This document shows, piece after piece, positions 62,038 through 64,000 of a DNA stretch of 64,000 bases. The position numbers were made by a program, and so were the translations under genes. Positions within the stretch are counted from its first letter, which is position 1. Each line of letters begins with the position of its first letter. The stretch spans positions 124,001-188,000 of the forward strand of contig NZ_BAABLI010000017.1 in NCBI RefSeq assembly GCF_039544265.1, written 5' to 3'. A model generated the notes under the pieces. That model was given only the letters and a program-made list of their open reading frames with translations, did not search any database and had not been told where the DNA came from. The DNA is from Corallincola platygyrae. Lineage in GTDB: Bacteria; Pseudomonadota; Gammaproteobacteria; Enterobacterales; Neiellaceae.

Positions 62038-63888
62038 TCAGCCCAGTTTGCTCTTATCGCGCACCGCGCCCATATCAGCACTGGTAGCCAACGCCGCGTA
62101 AGCTTTCAGCGCGAAGCTGACTTGACGCTCGCGACCTTCCGGCTGCCAGGCTGCATCGCCCTTGGCTTCCATAATCTCACGGCGATGGGCCAACTCTTCG
62201 TCTGACACTTCAAGGTGCACTTTGCGGTTAGGGATATCGATATCAATGATATCGCCCTGCTGTACCAGGCCGATATTACCGCCGCTGGCTGCTTCCGGAG
62301 ATACGTGACCAATCGACAGACCCGAGGTACCACCAGAGAAACGACCGTCGGTGATCAGGGCGCACTGCTTACCCAGCCCCATAGATTTTAGGTAACTGGT
62401 CGGGTAGAGCATCTCCTGCATACCCGGTCCACCTTTTGGACCTTCGTAGCGGATCAGTACCACTTCGCCCGCCTGAACTTCGCCACCCAGAATGCCAGCA
62501 ACGGCGTCGTCCTGACTTTCATAGATGCGAGCAGGGCCACGGTGAGTCAGGTTTTCTTCCTCAACACCGGCGGTTTTAACGATACAGCCATTTTCAGCCA
62601 GGTTACCAAACAGTACAGCTAGACCGCCGTCTTGGCTGTAAGCATTCTCTTTGCTGCGGATACAACCGTTTTCACGGTCATCATCCAACGTTTCCCAACG
62701 GCAGTCCTGACTGAATGCCTGGGTGGTACGGATACCGGCAGGGCCCGCGCGATACATGCTCTTAACCGCATCATCCGCAGTCACCTTGATATCGTACTGC
62801 GCAAGGGTGTCTGCCATGGTTTGGCCCAACACATTGGGGACTTCAGTATTGAGCAGACCGGCACGGGCCAATTCGCCAAGAATACCGATCACGCCACCGG
62901 CACGGTGAACGTCTTCCATGTGGTACTTGCTGGTCGCCGGAGCCACCTTACACAAGTTAGGTACTTTGCGGGATAGACGGTCCATATCCGCCATGGTGAA
63001 ATCAACTTCTGCTTCCTGCGCGGCCGCCAACAGGTGTAACACGGTATTGGTTGAACCGCCCATGGCGATATCCAACGCCATCGCATTTTCAAATGCCTGA
63101 TAAGAAGCGATGTTGCGTGGCAATACCGACTCATCATCCTGCTGGTAATAACGCTTACACAGCTCAACGATACGCTCACCGGCTTTCAGGAACAGCTGTT
63201 CGCGATCCGCGTGAGTCGCCAGCAGCGAGCCATTGCCCGGTTGAGACAGACCCAGTGCTTCAGTCAGACAGTTCATTGAGTTAGCGGTAAACATACCTGA
63301 GCACGAACCACAGGTAGGGCAAGCACTGCGCTCAACCTGCTCGGTCTGTTCGTCAGAGATATTAGGGTCTGCCGCTTGCACCATGGCATCAACCAAGTCG
63401 AGCTTGATAATCTGGTCAGAAAGCTTGGTTTTACCGGCTTCCATCGGGCCACCAGAAACGAAGATCACAGGGATATTCAAGCGCAGCGATGCCATCAGCA
63501 TGCCCGGCGTGATCTTGTCGCAGTTGGAGATACACACCATGGCATCAGCACAGTGGGCGTTAACCATGTACTCCACAGAGTCAGCAATCAGCTCACGAGA
63601 GGGCAGGCTATAGAGCATGCCGCCATGCCCCATGGCGATACCATCATCTACCGCGATGGTATTGAACTCTTTAGCGACGCCGCCAGCCTCTTCAATTGCG
63701 CCAGCCACCAGCTGACCCAAGTCCTTAAGATGGACGTGACCCGGTACAAACTGGGTAAAAGAGTTAACCACGGCAATAATCGGTTTGCCGAAGTCACCAT
63801 CTTTCATACCCGTGGCTCGCCAAAGGGCGCGGGCACCCGCCATATTACGACCCTGAGTAGTCGTCGCTGAACGCAATTTACGTGGCAT
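62038..63888 (-). CDS. ilvD: Dihydroxy-acid dehydratase
   Basis: Iron-sulphur enzyme that dehydrates dihydroxy acids to the 2-oxo precursors of valine and isoleucine. The 616 residues match E. coli IlvD (616). Cluster cysteines lie in SNCDKITPGM and CPTCGSCSGMFTANSMN; TDGRFSGGTSG and GHVSPEAASGG are the usual substrate segments. It is between ilvE (end visible) and ilvA. Confidence 0.98.
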   Translation of the reverse strand: MPRKLRSATTTQGRNMAGARALWRATGMKDGDFGKPIIAVVNSFTQFVPGHVHLKDLGQLVAGAIEEAGGVAKEFNTIAVDDGIAMGHGGMLYSLPSRELIADSVEYMVNAHCADAMVCISNCDKITPGMLMASLRLNIPVIFVSGGPMEAGKTKLSDQIIKLDLVDAMVQAADPNISDEQTEQVERSACPTCGSCSGMFTANSMNCLTEALGLSQPGNGSLLATHADREQLFLKAGERIVELCKRYYQQDDESVLPRNIASYQAFENAMALDIAMGGSTNTVLHLLAAAQEAEVDFTMADMDRLSRKVPNLCKVAPATSKYHMEDVHRAGGVIGILGELARAGLLNTEVPNVLGQTMADTLAQYDIKVTADDAVKSMYRAGPAGIRTTQAFSQDCRWETLDDDRENGCIRSKENAYSQDGGLAVLFGNLAENGCIVKTAGVEEENLTHRGPARIYESQDDAVAGILGGEVQAGEVVLIRYEGPKGGPGMQEMLYPTSYLKSMGLGKQCALITDGRFSGGTSGLSIGHVSPEAASGGNIGLVQQGDIIDIDIPNRKVHLEVSDEELAHRREIMEAKGDAAWQPEGRERQVSFALKAYAALATSADMGAVRDKSKLG

Positions 63889-63933
63889 AACTTAAACTCT
63901 CTTTACTGAAACTGTCTGAAGGCTCAGAAAACT

Positions 63934-63955
63934 GAGCCGCATAAAAATGCGGCTC
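63934..63955 (-). other. Intra-operon hairpin between ilvE and ilvD
   Basis: GAGCCGCAT and ATGCGGCTC form a 9-bp perfect stem with an AAAA loop in the 88-bp ilvE-ilvD gap. It has no T-tract. It may be a processing or stability element. Confidence 0.5.
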
Positions 63956-63976
63956 GGTGCTAGTGATTCAGGTTGA

Positions 63977-64000
63977 TTAATCGACGTAATCCAACCATCC
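63977..64000 (-). CDS. ilvE: Branched-chain aminotransferase, last codons (partial)
   Basis: The last seven codons before a TAA read GWLDYVD, which fits the IlvE C-terminus (E. coli ends GWLDQVNQ). The gene continues beyond the window. Its place before ilvD agrees with the ilvEDA order. Confidence 0.7.
   Translation of the reverse strand, partial: GWLDYVD

Overview
The window is chromosomal DNA from a marine gammaproteobacterium of the Alteromonadales/Aeromonadales type. The evidence is the conserved gene order: cyaA near hemCDXY; rho-trxA-rhlB-gppA; ubiE-ubiJ-ubiB-tatABC...tatD; ilvE-ilvD-ilvA; and an Arg-His-Pro tRNA operon resembling E. coli argX-hisR-(leuT)-proM. Rep and RhlB resemble the E. 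coli proteins almost word for word. The genus cannot be fixed by reading. I see no phage, plasmid, CRISPR or large island, so most of the window is ordinary core genome with accessory signalling and envelope genes between the blocks.

Layout. 1-8.5 kb: class I adenylate cyclase (minus), a divergent DUF2914 membrane protein, a small unknown gene and the hemC-hemD-hemX-hemY operon. 8.5-11 kb: ubiD, a [2Fe-2S] ferredoxin and a flavin reductase as one minus-strand operon. 11-15.2 kb: a CPA1 Na+/H+ antiporter with a long cytoplasmic tail, then a REC-DUF3369-HD-GYP regulator. 15.2-22.4 kb: a PEP-CTERM-like protein, a MITE-like nested palindrome, rho, trxA, rhlB, gppA and rhlE. 22.6-28.3 kb: a hybrid histidine kinase of about 1570 residues with two periplasmic sensor modules, overlapped by a solute-binding protein gene. 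28.3-31.8 kb: hemB, a lipoprotein and a 7TMR-DISM diguanylate cyclase. 31.9-37.8 kb: the ubi-tat operon with an extra gene between tatC and tatD. 37.9-44 kb: LapG protease and LapD c-di-GMP receptor, CnoX, a tiny secreted protein with three EPxYxNY repeats, and two PEP-CTERM proteins. 44-47.2 kb: an RluA-type pseudouridine synthase, rmuC, three tRNAs and cytochrome c5. 47.2-56.6 kb: a REP-like patch, a GAF-GGDEF-EAL protein, rep, and a tetR-MFP-RND efflux operon with a perfect palindromic operator. 56.6-64 kb: ubiK, tandem MipA/OmpV proteins, a GDT1-type Mn exporter, an unknown secreted protein, ilvA, ilvD and the last codons of ilvE.

How the genes work together. Haem (hemCDXY, hemB), ubiquinone (ubiD, ubiE, ubiJ, ubiB, ubiK) and cytochrome c5 supply respiration. 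Four proteins form a c-di-GMP theme: an HD-GYP hydrolase, a GGDEF cyclase with an intact I-site, a GGDEF-EAL protein whose EAL has lost one metal-ligand Asp, and a LapD receptor with both domains degenerate, next to its LapG protease. The PEP-CTERM proteins need an exosortase that is not in the window. The least conventional pieces are the double-sensor kinase with its free binding protein, the EPxYxNY repeat protein, the nested palindromic element between rho and its probable terminator, and the ubiD-ferredoxin-flavin reductase operon. I found no clear undescribed multi-gene system.
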